A stretch of 64,000 bases of DNA. Source: Verrucomicrobiaceae bacterium. Its GTDB lineage: Bacteria > Verrucomicrobiota > Verrucomicrobiia > Verrucomicrobiales > Akkermansiaceae. The translations under genes were made by a program, and so were the position numbers. Shown here piece after piece: positions 36,855 to 46,700 of the stretch (the first letter of the stretch is position 1; every line of letters begins with the position of its first letter). The notes under the pieces were generated by a model. It had not been told where the DNA came from. It ran no database searches and saw only the letters and a list, made by a program, of their open reading frames with translations. The DNA is taken from contig JAIXWR010000015.1 in assembly GCA_027491155.1 (NCBI GenBank), forward strand, positions 62,001-126,000, given 5' to 3'.

Positions 36855-38636
36855 TCATGCCTTGCCGTAGAGCGGGCCGTAGTTGGCGCAGGCGCGGAAG
36901 TCGGCGCCTTCCAGATCCGCCGTCCCGAAGGCGCGCCAGGCGCTGGGGCGGAAGACGCGGTCCTCGGCCACGTTGTGCATGTAAACCGGGATCCGCAGCA
37001 TTGCGGCGAGGGTGATGTAGAGGTGGCCGATGTGGCCGTGGCTCATCACGCAATGGTTGGCGCCCCAGTGGTTCATCACTTCGTAGGCGCTGCGGAAGGC
37101 GCCCTGGCCGGTGAGGATCGGCGCGAACCAGGTGGTCGGCCAGGTCGGGTTGGTGCGCTGGTCGAGCGCGTCGTGGACCTCGTCCGGCAGGTCGATGGTG
37201 TGACCTTCCGCGATCTGCAGCGCGGGCCCGAGGCCGTCGACGAGGTTGAGCCGGATCATGGTGGCCGGCATACCGCCGCGGGTGCGGAAGCGGGTGCTGA
37301 GGCCGCCGCCGGGGAAGTACTCGGTGATCGAGGGGTGCCAGGTGGTCGCCTTGAGGCACTTCTCGACCTCGGCGTCGGAGATTTCCCAGAAGGGCTTCAT
37401 CGCGGGCACGCCGTCGATTTCCTGCTCGCCGGTGCCGTCGAGCGCGGCCGGGCCGGAATTGATCAGGTGGAGGATGCCGTCCTGGACCAGCGGGTGGGAG
37501 AAGGACTTGCCGCTGGCGTTCTGGATCGCGTCGATGCTCCAGTAGGTGCGGAGGTCGGCGAAGATCTGCGCGGTGTGGGTGAGCAGGTGGCCGAAGAGCA
37601 TGCCGGCGCCGTTGAGGGCGTCGTTTTCGGTGGCGACGATGTAGGGCGCGCGCTTGCCGTTCCAGTCGAAGGACGAGTTGAGGATGGCCTCGAGGAAGTC
37701 GCCGTTCGGGAAGTGGTCGGTCCACTGGCGCTGGCCCTGGAAGCCGGCGGCGATGGCGTTGTGGCCCTGCGCCTGTTCGCCCAGGCCCATCTCGGCGAGC
37801 CGCGGGTTGCCGGTCATCAGGTCGCGGGCGATCAGCGCCATCTTGACGCTGTCTTCCCACTCGCGGTCGATCTGCTCGCGGCTGCGGGTGGTTTCCGGCG
37901 AGTTGTAGTCCTTGCCCTCGGGGCAGTTGGCCTTCACCCAGGCAAGCGCACGCTCGTATTCCTCGGGATCGTACCAGCCCTTCTTCATGCGGCCGGCGAA
38001 CTCGGTCATGTCGATCGCCTCGACCCGCATGCCGAGCCACTTTTCCCACATCGCGGGGTCGACCACCGAGCCGGCGATGCCCATCGAGGTGCCGCCCATC
38101 GAAAGGTAGGACTTCCCGCGCATCAGGGCTACCGCCAGGCCGCAGCGGACGAAGTCGAGCAGCTTGCCGCGGACGTCGGCCGGGATCGCCGTGTCGGTCG
38201 CGGCCTGGACGTCCTTGCCGTAGATGCCGAAGGCCGGCAGGCCCTTCTGGGTGTGGCCGGCGAGGACGGCGGCGAGATAAACCGCGCCCGGGCGCTCGGT
38301 GCCGTTGAAGCCCCAGACCGCTTTCGGCAGGTGCGGGTCCATGTCCATCGTCTCCGAGCCATAGCACCAGCACGGCGTGACGGTCAGCGAGACGCCGGCG
38401 TTCTCACGCTTGAACTTCTCCGCGCAGTCGGCGGCTTCCTTCACGCCGCCGATGCAGGTGTCGGCGATCACGCACTGGACCGGCGTGCCGTCGGGGTAGC
38501 GCAGCTCTTTCGCGATCAGCTCGGCCACGGCGCGGGCCTGCTGCAGGGTGCGCTCTTCGAGCGATTCGCGCACGCCGCCGAGGCGGCCGTCGATGGTCGG
38601 GCGGATGCCGACCTTGGGAAAGGACGAGGGTTTCAT
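36855..38636 (-). CDS. fucI: L-fucose isomerase
   Basis: A 593-residue enzyme; the E. coli protein is about the same length. The ATG at 38636 ([18 protein letters not shown]) fits the family N-terminus. Conserved features are [43 protein letters not shown], the metal-binding segment [19 protein letters not shown] with Glu and Asp, and the His in [17 protein letters not shown]. It interconverts L-fucose and L-fuculose in the cytoplasm (D-arabinose also possible). It heads the leftward transcript leading into the sugar ABC importer, and is divergent from the AraC regulator and aldolase. Fuculokinase is not in the window. Confidence 0.97.
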   Translation of the reverse strand: MKPSSFPKVGIRPTIDGRLGGVRESLEERTLQQARAVAELIAKELRYPDGTPVQCVIADTCIGGVKEAADCAEKFKRENAGVSLTVTPCWCYGSETMDMDPHLPKAVWGFNGTERPGAVYLAAVLAGHTQKGLPAFGIYGKDVQAATDTAIPADVRGKLLDFVRCGLAVALMRGKSYLSMGGTSMGIAGSVVDPAMWEKWLGMRVEAIDMTEFAGRMKKGWYDPEEYERALAWVKANCPEGKDYNSPETTRSREQIDREWEDSVKMALIARDLMTGNPRLAEMGLGEQAQGHNAIAAGFQGQRQWTDHFPNGDFLEAILNSSFDWNGKRAPYIVATENDALNGAGMLFGHLLTHTAQIFADLRTYWSIDAIQNASGKSFSHPLVQDGILHLINSGPAALDGTGEQEIDGVPAMKPFWEISDAEVEKCLKATTWHPSITEYFPGGGLSTRFRTRGGMPATMIRLNLVDGLGPALQIAEGHTIDLPDEVHDALDQRTNPTWPTTWFAPILTGQGAFRSAYEVMNHWGANHCVMSHGHIGHLYITLAAMLRIPVYMHNVAEDRVFRPSAWRAFGTADLEGADFRACANYGPLYGKA

Positions 38637-38800
38637 GAGAGGGAAGCTGCGACGCGGCATGCGATTTGTCACTCTGGAAATGGATAAAGTTGTTGCACAT
38701 GTGGCGTGAAGGGAACGAGGCGCGGAGGTCGCGGAGAAAGCGCTGAGAGTTATTTATTTTATGGGTTTCAGTTCTTCGGTCCGTTCGGAGATCGCGGGGC
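38637..38800. promoter_or_regulatory. Divergent fucI / araC promoter region
   Basis: This 164-base gap separates the leftward isomerase/importer genes from the rightward regulator. It is markedly more AT-rich than its surroundings, with GATAAAGTTGTTGCACATG and TTATTTATTTTATG stretches, and contains the 8-bp palindrome CACATGTG (38696-38703). AraC-type regulators often control such divergent promoters. No -35/-10 pair can be assigned with confidence. Confidence 0.5.
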
Positions 38801-39766
38801 ATGAAGTCGCCGCTTGTTCAAAAGCATGGAGGATTTTGCTTCCATTGGCGGGAGCTTTGGAAAAAGAATCCCACCGTGCCGCCGAACTCCGACAACCTGC
38901 CCAACCCCTCCTCTTTCCTGTCCCGCCAGGTGGAGTCGTCACGGGTCTTTTTCTTCGACGAACCGGATCCGTCGGGCTTCGAAATCAAATGCGGCGGCTT
39001 CGAGCGCTGCCGGACGGACTACCGGATCGACCGGCCGGACTTTCCCTGGTTCGTCATCGAGTTCGTCCACGGTGGCCGCGGCAAGGTCACGCTCAACGGG
39101 GTGGAGGCCACCCTCAAGTCGGGCGTTTTCTTCGTCTACGGACCGGGCGTCGAACACCACATCGCGACCGACCCCGAGAAGCCGCTGGTCAAGTATTTCG
39201 CCGGCTTCGCGGGCCCCGAGGCCGAAGGGTTTCTCCGGCAACACGACATCCTTCCGGGCATGGTGTCGCACTGCCTCAAGGGCGAGCCGATCCGCCGGGC
39301 CTTCGACACGCTGATCGAACGCGGCTCGCGGAACTCGAAGTATTCGCGGCCGCTGGGCACCGCGATCGTCCAGCAGATCCTGCTGATGTGCCGGGAGGAC
39401 GCGGTCGATGCCGGCAGCACCGAGACCCGCGCCTTCGCCACCTTCAGCCGGGTCAAGCACTGCATCGAGCAGGACTACCTCAAGCTCGGCACGCTCGAGG
39501 CCGTGGCCGCCGCCTGCGAGCTCGACGCCCCCTACCTGTGCCGCTTGTTCGCCCGCTTCCACGACGAGAGCCCTTACCAGTTCCTGACCCGCCTGAAGAT
39601 GCAGCACGCCGCTTCGCTGCTGCTGGAAGGCACGGTCTCGGTGAAGGACGCGGCCCGCGCCTGCGGCTTCCCGGATCCCTTCCATTTCTCCCGCGTCTTC
39701 AAATCCGTCCACCGCGTCCCGCCCTCGCGCTTCCACGAGGCGATGCATGCGAAGAAAACCCGCTGA
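38801..39766 (+). CDS. AraC-family transcriptional regulator
   Basis: A 321-residue regulator from the ATG at 38801; a GTG at 38876 is an alternative that would remove a basic leader. The N-terminal half is a cupin-like sensing domain (WFVIEFVHGGRGKVTLNG, FVYGPGVEHHIA). The C-terminal ~100 residues hold two helix-turn-helix motifs of the AraC type: TLEAVAAACELDAPYLCRLF and VSVKDAARACGFPDPFHFSR, ending in FKSVHRVPPSRFHEAM. It is divergent to fucI and only 4 bases before the aldolase gene, so it probably activates the fucose locus on sensing fucose or an intermediate. Confidence 0.93.
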   Translation: MKSPLVQKHGGFCFHWRELWKKNPTVPPNSDNLPNPSSFLSRQVESSRVFFFDEPDPSGFEIKCGGFERCRTDYRIDRPDFPWFVIEFVHGGRGKVTLNGVEATLKSGVFFVYGPGVEHHIATDPEKPLVKYFAGFAGPEAEGFLRQHDILPGMVSHCLKGEPIRRAFDTLIERGSRNSKYSRPLGTAIVQQILLMCREDAVDAGSTETRAFATFSRVKHCIEQDYLKLGTLEAVAAACELDAPYLCRLFARFHDESPYQFLTRLKMQHAASLLLEGTVSVKDAARACGFPDPFHFSRVFKSVHRVPPSRFHEAMHAKKTR

Positions 39767-39770
39767 ACCG

Positions 39771-40526
39771 ATGACTCCCGCCGAAGAACTCGTCCAACTG
39801 TCCCGCGAACTCGGTCGCGAAGACCGCCACCTTGCCATCCTGGGCGAAGGAAACACCTCCTGCGACCTTGGCGACGGGACCTTTCTGGTGAAGGCCTCCG
39901 GCACCTCGCTCGGCACGCTGACGCCCGACGGCCTGTCGCGGGTCTCCCATGCGAAAGTGGATGCGCTGCTCGACCGGGCCAACCCCACCGAGCAGGAAAT
40001 CGAGGACGGCCTGGTCGCCTGCCTGGCCGATCCCGCACACAAGAAGCCCTCGGTCGAGACTTTCCTCCATTCGATCTGCCTGCGCGAACCCGGCGTGACA
40101 TGGACCGGCCACACCCACACCACTTCCGTCCTGTCGATCCTCGCCAGCGTCCGCGGTGCGGAGCCTTTCCTGCAGCACGTCTGCCCGGACGCGATCGTCG
40201 TCTGCGGCCGTCAGCTACTAGCGATCCCGTACTTGAATCCCGGCCTCGACCTCGCTCTTGCCGTGCGCGACGGCCTGGCGAAGTTCCGCGCCGAACACGG
40301 CAAGCCGCCGAAGGTCATCCTGATGCAGAACCACGGTCCGGTCGCGCTGGGCGAGAGCTCCAAGGAGGTGCTCAACATCATGCTGATGCTCGACAAGTGG
40401 GCGCGCGTGCTGCTCGGGGCCTTCGCCGCCGGCGGTCCGAACTATCTCAGCGACGAGGACGCGGAGAAGATCGACCGCCGCCTCGACGAGGCCTACCGGC
40501 GGAAGATGATCGGGGCGAAGGCGTGA
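39771..40526 (+). CDS. Class II aldolase, probable L-fuculose-phosphate aldolase
   Basis: A 251-residue member of the class II aldolase/adducin family. The zinc site is visible as His-x-His in WTGHTHTTSVL and His in MQNHGPVALG, with Glu in PSVETFLHS as the likely acid. LGEGNTSCDLGDGTFLVKASGTS is the phosphate/substrate loop. In the fucose pathway this enzyme splits fuculose-1-phosphate into DHAP and lactaldehyde; rhamnulose-phosphate or related aldolases are alternatives. The last 30 bases, including the stop codon, are repeated exactly at 40900-40929. Confidence 0.85.
   Translation: MTPAEELVQLSRELGREDRHLAILGEGNTSCDLGDGTFLVKASGTSLGTLTPDGLSRVSHAKVDALLDRANPTEQEIEDGLVACLADPAHKKPSVETFLHSICLREPGVTWTGHTHTTSVLSILASVRGAEPFLQHVCPDAIVVCGRQLLAIPYLNPGLDLALAVRDGLAKFRAEHGKPPKVILMQNHGPVALGESSKEVLNIMLMLDKWARVLLGAFAAGGPNYLSDEDAEKIDRRLDEAYRRKMIGAKA
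40497..40526 (+). repeat. 30-bp direct repeat, copy 1 (3' end of the aldolase gene)
   Basis: The last 30 bases of the aldolase coding sequence, starting CGGCGGAAGATGATC and ending GGCGTGA with the stop codon. An identical copy is at 40900-40929. Sequence identity ends abruptly on both sides. Confidence 0.97.
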
Positions 40527-40614
40527 GCGAATCGCCGCAAGGGTAACCGCCAAGTGCGTCACGCCGCGTTCCGTCGGGATTGAATCCGGTGGTGGAAACT
40601 CCCAGGATCAATCC

Positions 40615-40896
40615 GTGAGGGCGAAGGAGCTTCCATTCATTCTCTTCGGGCTGATCGGGATCGCGCCGATCGTCATTGCGATATCCGCGGGATGGATCGC
40701 ACGTGCCTACGGTTACGATCTCAACGAAGGCGCGCCTCCGGATGACTCGGAGCGTGCCCGAACGCTCTACCGGATGGGCGTAGCGGGCTGGTATTTCCTC
40801 TACACCCTGCCCGCTGCCCTGGTCCTCTCAGTTGTGTATGCGATCAGTCTGCGGGTCCACGAGCGGAACCGTGTCCGACGGCATCCTCCGGAATAG
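40615..40896 (+). CDS. Small two-helix membrane protein
   Basis: A 93-residue protein started at a GTG. Two hydrophobic segments are clear: about 7-29 (PFILFGLIGIAPIVIAISAGW) and 54-78 (GWYFLYTLPAALVLSVVYAIS), separated by an acidic loop (DLNEGAPPDDSERARTLYRMG), with a basic tail (RVHERNRVRRHPPE). No family is recognised. It is the only gene on the 403-bp segment between the 30-bp direct repeats, and its stop codon is 3 bases from the second repeat. Whether it is expressed is unknown. Confidence 0.6.
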   Translation: MRAKELPFILFGLIGIAPIVIAISAGWIARAYGYDLNEGAPPDDSERARTLYRMGVAGWYFLYTLPAALVLSVVYAISLRVHERNRVRRHPPE

Positions 40897-40899
40897 ACG

Positions 40900-40929
40900 C
40901 GGCGGAAGATGATCGGGGCGAAGGCGTGA
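40900..40929 (+). repeat. 30-bp direct repeat, copy 2 (orphan aldolase tail)
   Basis: Exact copy of 40497-40526, here without any upstream aldolase sequence. It lies 3 bases after the small membrane-protein gene and 4 bases before the stop of the convergent TerB-like gene. Confidence 0.97.
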
Positions 40930-40933
40930 AGCC

Positions 40934-41941
40934 TCACCGGCCCCGCACCATCTCGAGCACGCGTTTCACGTCCAGGGTGCCGGCTTGCTCCTGGATCTGC
41001 GGGAGGTAGCGGGCGTGGAGCTGCTGGGCGTTGTCCTTCAGCTTGGCGAAGCTGCCCTTCGCGTCGGTGCCGCTCCAACTGCGGCCGTTGGCGTAATAGA
41101 GGTGGGCGAGCTGGCCGATGGCGTAGGTGCTGGCGAAGGAGAAGGCCGAGCTGGTGAGCTGGTCGGCGCCGCCCTTGGCGAGGCCGCCGGCGGACTTGCC
41201 GAGGAACTTCTTGCCGAGCTTGCCCGCGAAGCCGCCGACCATCTTGCGGGCGAAGCCTTCGACCACCTGCGAGGTCGCGCCGATGCCCGCGGCGGCCAGG
41301 AATTCGCCGATGTGTTTGCGGTCGAGCGACACGCCGTGGACCTTTCCGACGCTGTGGACCAGCTTCATCTGCAAGGGCAGGATCGCCATGGTGGCGAGGG
41401 TCTCGGGCAGGAGTTCGAGCGCGCCGTTGAGGATGGAGTAGCGGAGCACCAGGGAATCGACTTCCGCCTTCACGGCGGCGCCCGGAGCCGCGGTGGCGGG
41501 CGGCAGCGGGGGAGGAATGCTGGGCAGGAGGAAAGGCTCGATCGCACCCGGCTCGGCGGCCGCCACCGCATCGGCCTCCGTCACCATCGCCGCGGCGGCG
41601 GGAGCGGCGAGACCCAGGGCGGCGGCGAGGTCGCGCAGGAAGTTCTTCTCCGCATCGTCGGTCTCGTGGTCCGCCTCGCACACGCAGACCGCCATTTCAT
41701 AGGCGAGCTGCTTCCACTCCGGGCTGTCCAGCGCGGCGGCCGCGGCGGCGACGTCGATCTGGCGGAGCAGGACTTTCTGATAGAGCGCGGCGGGATGCAG
41801 TTCCGGCGGCAGCAGGCTTTCGCCGATCCGTTTCAACTCGGCGCGCTCGTCGTCGGAAGCGCCGCCGTCGGCAAAGGCGGCAAGCAGGCAGAGGGCGAAC
41901 AGGCCTTCTTCACGGGACAGGGCGGAGGAGTTTTCGGGCAT
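40934..41941 (-). CDS. TerB-like / DUF697-like domain protein
   Basis: A 335-residue protein. The N-terminal ~120 residues are helical with acidic TerB-like features (FALCLLAAFADGGASDDERAELKRI, CVCEADHETDDAEKNFLRDLAAALG). A low-complexity Ala/Pro linker follows (PSIPPPLPPATAAPGAA). The C-terminal domain has IGATSQVVEGFARKMVGGF and a glycine/lysine-rich hydrophobic stretch (GKLGKKFLGKSAGG), then a region resembling DUF697 (FASTYAIGQLAHLYYANG). TerB modules occur in tellurite-resistance and stress-related membrane complexes; the precise role here is unknown. It is alone on the minus strand and converges on the aldolase locus. Confidence 0.75.
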   Translation of the reverse strand: MPENSSALSREEGLFALCLLAAFADGGASDDERAELKRIGESLLPPELHPAALYQKVLLRQIDVAAAAAALDSPEWKQLAYEMAVCVCEADHETDDAEKNFLRDLAAALGLAAPAAAAMVTEADAVAAAEPGAIEPFLLPSIPPPLPPATAAPGAAVKAEVDSLVLRYSILNGALELLPETLATMAILPLQMKLVHSVGKVHGVSLDRKHIGEFLAAAGIGATSQVVEGFARKMVGGFAGKLGKKFLGKSAGGLAKGGADQLTSSAFSFASTYAIGQLAHLYYANGRSWSGTDAKGSFAKLKDNAQQLHARYLPQIQEQAGTLDVKRVLEMVRGR

Positions 41942-42112
41942 GGCCTGAAAGGTGACGGCCCTCTGCGGATGCGCAAGGCCGGCGCGGGTGGAAATCCGGC
42001 CTTTGTCTCCAAGCGGGGACCCTGCGGGCGGGGCGGGCCTGACGTTGAAAAAAGATGATCCTTCTCGCGGCGGGATTCCGCATCACGGATGGGGCATGAT
42101 CCCCCGCTTGCC

Positions 42113-42442
42113 ATGAAAACCATCGCCACACTCCTGTTCTCCGCCTGGATCGCCGGCTTCGCCACGGCCGGCCAGACCACGATCGTCAACGACACCTCCG
42201 ACCTGCGCTTCGTGAGGATCACCCACAAGGGCCAGAAGCTGGCTGCGGTGTGGTTGCTTCCGGGCCAGAAGGTGGTCGTCGAAATCGACCACAACCGGCG
42301 GGGGAAGCCGCTGCTGATGACGGACGTCCCGAACTTTTGGAACGAGCAGCGGGAAAGGGAGGTCCGCTTCTACAACCTTCCCAAGAAGCCGACACCGCAG
42401 ACCTTCGGGATTTCCTGGTTCAAGTATGACCTCGACCACTGA
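42113..42442 (+). CDS. Small exported protein of unknown function
   Basis: A 109-residue protein. The ATG at 42113 gives a signal peptide (MKTIATLLFSAWIAGFATAGQ); an earlier in-frame ATG does not. The mature ~90 residues look like a single beta sandwich (TTIVNDTSDLRFVRITHKGQ, AAVWLLPGQKVVVEIDHN, EREVRFYNLPKKP). No family is recognised. Its stop codon is followed after 5 bases by the short orphan copy of the serine dehydratase 3' end. Confidence 0.65.
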   Translation: MKTIATLLFSAWIAGFATAGQTTIVNDTSDLRFVRITHKGQKLAAVWLLPGQKVVVEIDHNRRGKPLLMTDVPNFWNEQREREVRFYNLPKKPTPQTFGISWFKYDLDH

Positions 42443-42447
42443 GCGGC

Positions 42448-42481
42448 TCAGCACTCCACCACGTTCACCGCGAGGCCGCCG
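42448..42481 (-). repeat. 34-bp direct repeat, copy 1 (orphan serine dehydratase tail)
   Basis: Matches 51400-51433 at 33 of 34 positions. On the minus strand it reads [10 protein letters not shown] and stop, exactly the C-terminus of the serine dehydratase. The single difference is silent (CTC versus CTG for Leu). No other part of that gene is present here. Confidence 0.95.
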
Positions 42482-42484
42482 AGT

Positions 42485-43555
42485 TCAACCCGCATTCACC
42501 GGCCCGATGGTTCCGCCCTCGACGAACTCCGCCTTGGTCAGCGTCTCGCGCAGGTCCACCCGGCCGTTTTTCACGTCGGACGCCCAGCCCTTGATCCGGC
42601 GGATCAAGGGCTGGCTGTCCCAGTGGATGTGCGAGACCGGCGGATCGAACCAGGCGAAGCCCGGTTCGTTGTCGGAGCAGACGAGCGAGACATCGTGGGG
42701 GACCCGCAGTCCCTGACGGGAGAGAAATTGTTGTGTCGCATGGAAGAGGAAAGCTTCCTGGATGATCAGCGCGGTCGGCGGGGTGACCTGGAACAAGGTG
42801 GTGAGAAGCTTGTGGAAGCCGTTCTTGTTGTCCTCCCAATCCGGCAGGTTGAATGAGCTCGTCCTCACCCCGAGGCGTTCGAGTTCCGAGAGAAACGCTT
42901 TCTCGGCACGGCCGCAGACCGGCAAGCGCCGCATCCTGCGGGCCAGCAGGGCGATCCGGCGGTGGCCGAGGCTGACGAGGTGTCGAACCGCCGCGGCGTA
43001 GGCGGGGGCCTTGTCGGGCTTCGCGGCTGCAAGTGCCAGGCCGGCGGTACGTCCGAACAACGCGAAGGTGGGAACCGGCCGTCCGCTGAACCACTCGAGC
43101 ACCTCGCGCGAGCCGCTGACCACCACCCAGGCGTCCGCCGGACTCTGGTTCACGACCTTTTGCACCCGCGTCAGGTTCATTCCGGGGGTGACCAGGTGAC
43201 TCCGGCAAAAGTAGGCGTCGTGCCCCGCCTTCACCAGGGTTTGCTGGAGCCTCACCATGTAATCCGCGTACCGGGCGGCGGCGTCGCTTAAAAGGATCTC
43301 CACCCGCAGGGGGCGGCGCGCGCGGACGATTTCAGGCATTGCGATCCGCCGCCGCCGGCCGGCACCTTGCGGCACCAGCAGCCCGCGTGCTTCGAGCAGC
43401 TTCAGCGCGGCGTCGATTGTCTTCGGGTCAACCCCGAGTTGCTCCGCAAGCAGGGGGGCGCCTGGCATCAGGTCCTGCCACATCCCGCTGGCGAGTTCGT
43501 TGCTCAAGTGCGCGGCGACTTGCTGGGCGGGGGAAAGGACTTGAAAAGCGGACAT
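42485..43555 (-). CDS. GntR-type HTH / LacI-type sensor transcriptional regulator
   Basis: A 356-residue regulator. Residues 1-75 are a GntR-like winged helix (QQVAAHLSNELASGMW, LAEQLGVDPKTIDAALKLLE, GLLVPQGAGRRRRIA). Residues 80-350 are a periplasmic-binding-protein fold of the LacI/GalR type (FALFGRTAGLALAAAKPDKA, HLVSLGHRRIALLARR, HDVSLVCSDNEPGFAWF). Such hybrids are common in Verrucomicrobia as sugar-responsive regulators. It is divergent from the giant surface-protein gene with a 241-base gap, so it probably controls that gene. Its stop is 3 bases inside the 42448-42481 repeat boundary. Confidence 0.85.
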   Translation of the reverse strand: MSAFQVLSPAQQVAAHLSNELASGMWQDLMPGAPLLAEQLGVDPKTIDAALKLLEARGLLVPQGAGRRRRIAMPEIVRARRPLRVEILLSDAAARYADYMVRLQQTLVKAGHDAYFCRSHLVTPGMNLTRVQKVVNQSPADAWVVVSGSREVLEWFSGRPVPTFALFGRTAGLALAAAKPDKAPAYAAAVRHLVSLGHRRIALLARRMRRLPVCGRAEKAFLSELERLGVRTSSFNLPDWEDNKNGFHKLLTTLFQVTPPTALIIQEAFLFHATQQFLSRQGLRVPHDVSLVCSDNEPGFAWFDPPVSHIHWDSQPLIRRIKGWASDVKNGRVDLRETLTKAEFVEGGTIGPVNAG

Positions 43556-43796
43556 CCGGGAAACCTACCCAATGACGGTAAGGTCTCCAGAAAGTTTTAT
43601 TTTGCGGAAGAGAATCTCCCTGCCAGCCTCCCGCGCAAACCCAACGAGGCACGAAGAGTTTTCCGTTTGCGCCGAAACAAATGACCGGCAGGATTTTCCC
43701 TGGGAGGGAGTGGAGTGCGAGCGCGAGGTCCAGAATCTTCGACGGCCGCATTCCCGGACTCCGACACTCACAAACAAAACCACGACGCAATTCACG
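43556..43796. promoter_or_regulatory. Divergent promoter region of regulator and giant surface-protein gene
   Basis: The gap contains a comparatively AT-rich stretch (AAAGTTTTATTTTGCGG, 43591-43607). It also holds an imperfect operator-like dyad, GTTT-N6-AAAC at 43665-43678. The leader just before the surface-protein ATG is A/C-rich (ACAAACAAAACC) with no Shine-Dalgarno sequence. An open frame continues upstream of the ATG but has no signal-peptide character. Confidence 0.35.
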
Positions 43797-46700
43797 ATGA
43801 AACCCCGAATCCTCTCCGCCGCCCGACTCTCCCTCCCGCTCGCCACAGCCCTCGCCGCGCTGCTCTCGGCGCGAGCCGTTCACGCCGGGCAGATTTGGGA
43901 CGGCGGCGGTGCGGACAACAACTGGAACACCGCCGCCAACTGGGATTCCAACACGCTTCCGACTTTCACCAACGCCATCACCTTTGCCGGTGCCACCCGC
44001 CTCAGCCCGAACAACAACCGGACCGCCGCTTCCACGATCGGGGGCATCAACTTCACCAACACCGCCACCAACGCGTTTACCTTGGGCGGTGCCTCCGTCA
44101 CTCTGGGAGGAGGCATCACCACCACCGCCGCCACCTCGGGCTCGTTGACGGACACGATCAACCTCGCGGTCATTTTGAATGCCACGCGCACCGTCACCAC
44201 CAATACCAATCACAACCTGACCATCAACGGTGTGATCTCCCAGTCGGCCGCCAGCGGTCTGACCAAGGCTGGCGCCGCGACTTTGACATTGGGTGCAGCA
44301 AACACCTATGCGGGAACCACCACCATCCAAGGTGGAACATTGCGCCTTGCCAATTCCAGCGCGGTGGGTGGTTCGTCCGGCGTGACCATGAGCACGGCGT
44401 CCAATACGCTTTCGTTGGGAGTGGATACGGCGATGTCGCTGCCGGCTCTCACAGGCAGCAGCGGGGCGTTTACCTACACGATTGTTTCCGACCGCGCGAC
44501 GGCGGGTGAAGGGCTGACACACGTTTTTTCCGGGGCGAACTTCGGCAATGCCACCTTTGCCACCAATGAGGGAAGCAATGTGACCAGCGGCACGGCGGGG
44601 ATTTCGTTTTCAGGTTCTCCGCAATTGGGGGGCGGCAGCACTGGCACCGCTACCTTTGCACCGGGCAGCGCCAACCTGACCTTGCCCAGCCTCACGGCCA
44701 CCAATGCCTCAAAAACGCTGGCTCTGGCCGGCACGGGGAATGGATTCATCACCGGAGTCATTTCGCCCGGCAGTGTCGGCATCACCGCGGTGACCAAGAG
44801 CAACACCAGCACCTGGACGCTTTCCGGACTGAACACCTTCGCCGGAGATGTGACCATCAGCGGCGGCACTCTGGTGGCGGGGTCCTCGGGCAACGGCACG
44901 AACTCGAATCTGGGGCCTGTGAACAGCACCCGCACGATCAACGTGAATACGGGCGGCACCTTGCGTTTTGATGCCTCGAACGTTTTTCATCCGACTTTCA
45001 GCACTCCGGCGGGCAGCCTGCCGGTCTTGAGCATTGCGGGCGGCACGATGACCAATAGCGGCGCGGCCGCCAACAGCGCCTTGGGTGACATCACTTTGGC
45101 TGGCGGCATTCTCACGGCGACCACGGGCAGCCCGATCGGCACAGGCCAGAGTGGCGAGGGCTGGGGTTCCTGGAACCTGAATGGCACGGTGACTTCCACG
45201 GGTAACTCAACCATTTCCTCCACCGCTCCCGGGGGCATCCCCATCACCCTCAGCGCCACCGCCACGAACGGCTTCGTCACGACCTTTGATGTCCAGAGTG
45301 GCACCCTGACCGCTTCGGCGGTGCTCGGGAACGTCACCCGCGTGGGCAATGAAACCGTGAGCGGCCTCGCCAAGACCGGTACGGGCACCATGGTCCTTTC
45401 AGGCACCAACACCTACACCGGCAACACCGCGATCAATGCGGGCACCCTCAGCATTGCCACCACGGGCGCCCTGCCCGGATACAACGTCAACGGCCGCTAC
45501 TCCGTCGCCGCCGGTGCCACCCTGGCCGTGCGGAACGCGGTCCTGGATTCCGAGATCACGGAGATCCTGGGCACCACCAATTTCGCATCCGGAGCTAATC
45601 TGGGCTTCGACACCGCCGCGGGTAGCCGCAGCGTCGCGCTGAATTTTGCCGATACCGCCAATGGTCCGCTCGGCATCGTCAAGCTGGGGGCCAACACTCT
45701 GAACCTTTCCGGCACCAACACCCACACCGGTGGGACCAGTGTCCTGGCAGGCACCCTGAACATTTCCTCCACCGGTTCGCTGCCTGGCTGGAATGTAAAT
45801 GGCGGTTTCTCCATCGCCAGCGGTGCCTCGCTGGTCATCCCAAACAGCGTGAGCGAAGCGGAGGTCAACACCATGCTGGGAACCACCAACCTCGCCTCCG
45901 GGGCATCCCTGCTGTTCGATACTTCCGCGGGCGACCGCACCTACATTTCCGCAGTCACCAACAGCGCCTCCGGGTTGATCAACATCGGGAAAACCGGTGC
46001 CAACACCCTCACGCTGACCGGAACCAACACCTATACCGGCAACACTTCGGTGACCGGCGGCGCGTTGACCGTAACTGGCTCGCTCGGGGTCAGCGCGACG
46101 ACCTCGAACTTCACCTTCGGCACGGCGGCGGCCACCACGACTGTCAATGTTTCCAGCGGGGCCAATCTCACGCTCGCCACGTTGCAGGGTGCCAACAATC
46201 TTTCCGCAGCCACGGTTTACAACCAGACCGGTGGAACCGTTAACGTGGGTGTATTTGGCACGGCCGAAAGCGCCTACGCGGCGAGCTCGGGCTCCGGCTA
46301 CTTCAGTCTTTCCGGCGGCAGCGTGACGGTCCATTCGCGGTTCACCGCCGCCCTCAACGGATCAGGCGGAGGGAAAGGCGTCGCGCGCGTCGGCGGAGGC
46401 GCGGGCTCCGCGGCACTCACCGTCGGCGAACTTCTCGCCGTCACCCGGGGTGTGGGCGCCATCGGCGAGTTGACGGTGCTCCCCAACGGCACCACCACTT
46501 TCGATGGAACCGGAGCCAACAACATGTTGCTCCTCGGTGCCAACGCCAACCAAGCCGCCTTGCTGAACATCGCCGGGGGCACCTTCAGCTCGCCCGTCAG
46601 GCCGGTTGCGTTCGGCAACGGCACCGTCACAGACAGCTCCATCGGCGTGATCAACGTCGGGGCGGGCACGCTCGAAATTGGCTCGAGCCTCCTCGTCAAC

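Larger units (their letters stand above)
40527..40929. mobile_element. 403-bp putative insert bounded by 30-bp direct repeats
   Basis: Removing one repeat plus the intervening 373 bases would bring the aldolase stop codon to 4 bases from the stop of the convergent TerB-like gene, a normal compact junction. The insert holds one GTG-started small membrane-protein gene and no recombinase. The repeats include the aldolase stop codon. The mechanism is inferred; replication slippage or a past tandem duplication with deletion could also leave such a footprint. Confidence 0.5.

Noticed and set aside
38696-38703. CACATGTG palindrome in the fuc divergent promoter as a specific operator
   Set aside because: An 8-bp palindrome is too common to assign, and AraC regulators usually bind direct repeats; kept only as a note in the promoter-region entry.
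43572-43796. 75-codon N-terminal extension of the giant surface protein
   Set aside because: The extension is not secretory in character and would hide the clean signal peptide beginning at 43797.
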